A DNA stretch of 41,668 bases, taken from contig JAIUNK010000011.1 of the NCBI GenBank assembly GCA_020161845.1, positions 1 to 41,668 of the forward strand, in the 5' to 3' direction. Below, one piece after another: positions 41,563 through 41,668 of this stretch. Source of the DNA: Actinomycetota bacterium (GTDB lineage Bacteria > Actinomycetota > Actinomycetes > Actinomycetales > Dermatophilaceae). A program made the position numbers and the translations under genes. The notes below the pieces were generated by a model, which had not been told where the DNA came from, did no database searches, and saw only the letters and a program-made list of their open reading frames with translations. Within the stretch, counting starts at the first letter, position 1, and each line of letters opens with the position of its first letter.

Positions 41563-41668
41563 CACCAGCGCCGCGACGCCCACGGGAGCGCGACCGGAGC
41601 AGTTTCGAAGCAACGACATTCGAGCCGATAACATGGCTCGGAGTCTCTCCCCCGGGAGAAGCCACCCA
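41563..41668 (+). other. Unassigned right edge after tRNA-Pro
   Basis: No gene is supported in the last 106 bp. GATAAC near 41627-41632 resembles a -10, an ATG follows at once, and TCTCCC-CC-GGGAGA forms a short palindrome near 41645-41658. In many actinobacteria tRNA-Pro precedes the trigger factor gene, which may start beyond the window. Confidence 0.4.

Noticed and set aside
41633-41668. ATG at 41633 as the start of the trigger factor gene
   Set aside because: The visible codons (MARSLSPGRSHP) do not resemble the conserved trigger factor N-terminus, and too little sequence remains to judge.

Overview
This 41.7-kb window is ordinary-looking chromosome from a high-GC Gram-positive bacterium, an actinomycete probably of the Micrococcales-like lineages. 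I infer this from the GC-rich third codon positions, the many GTG starts, a truncated haemoglobin of the GlbO type, a mycothiol-type nitroreductase homologue next to pepN, DUF3618 and DUF222/HNH proteins, and the gene order murI - metallo-beta-lactamase - rph - rdgB, which is also found in mycobacteria (Rv1338-Rv1341). The genus cannot be read from the sequence.

Layout. 1-4.6 kb: two polar amino-acid ABC importers in tandem on the + strand; the first has lost its substrate-binding gene at the window edge except for the last codons. 4.7-9.9 kb: murI, an MBL-fold hydrolase, rph and rdgB, interrupted by a broken DUF222/HNH endonuclease gene and a small flavin-binding-type protein. 9.9-14.4 kb: tRNA-Leu, a Bcp peroxiredoxin, DUF3618 and a GroES-like protein, the threonine-to-glycine pair tdh-kbl, and an FMN reductase. 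14.4-17.3 kb: an accessory pocket bounded by tRNA-Lys and tRNA-His, with a 111-bp element having perfect 18-bp inverted arms, two toxin-antitoxin pairs with PIN toxins, and a CopC-like protein. 17.4-27.7 kb: oligoribonuclease, a PrsW-type membrane protease, tRNA-Arg, a pair of dynamin-like GTPases, an SSB paralogue, the ribosome factor EttA and two acyl-CoA thioesterases. 27.7-34.8 kb: an MFS exporter, an operon of MscS channel, truncated globin and GH13 alpha-glucosidase, and divergent malQ. 34.9-41.7 kb: a VapC remnant, a UMF1-type transporter translationally coupled to pepN, a DsbA-like nitroreductase homologue, a membrane-anchored PP2C/SpoIIE phosphatase, and tRNA-Gly and tRNA-Pro.

The main signal beyond ordinary annotation is regulatory. 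Thirteen genes have a TANNNT-like -10 hexamer 5-7 nt before the start codon and no convincing Shine-Dalgarno sequence, which suggests leaderless mRNAs. Other genes, mostly inside operons or behind longer leaders, carry clear AGGAGG-type sites. I did not find a new multi-gene defence or biosynthetic system. The best candidates for undescribed biology are the 111-bp inverted-repeat element beside tRNA-Lys and the leaderless promoter architecture. No CRISPR array, insertion sequence or prophage gene was recognised.
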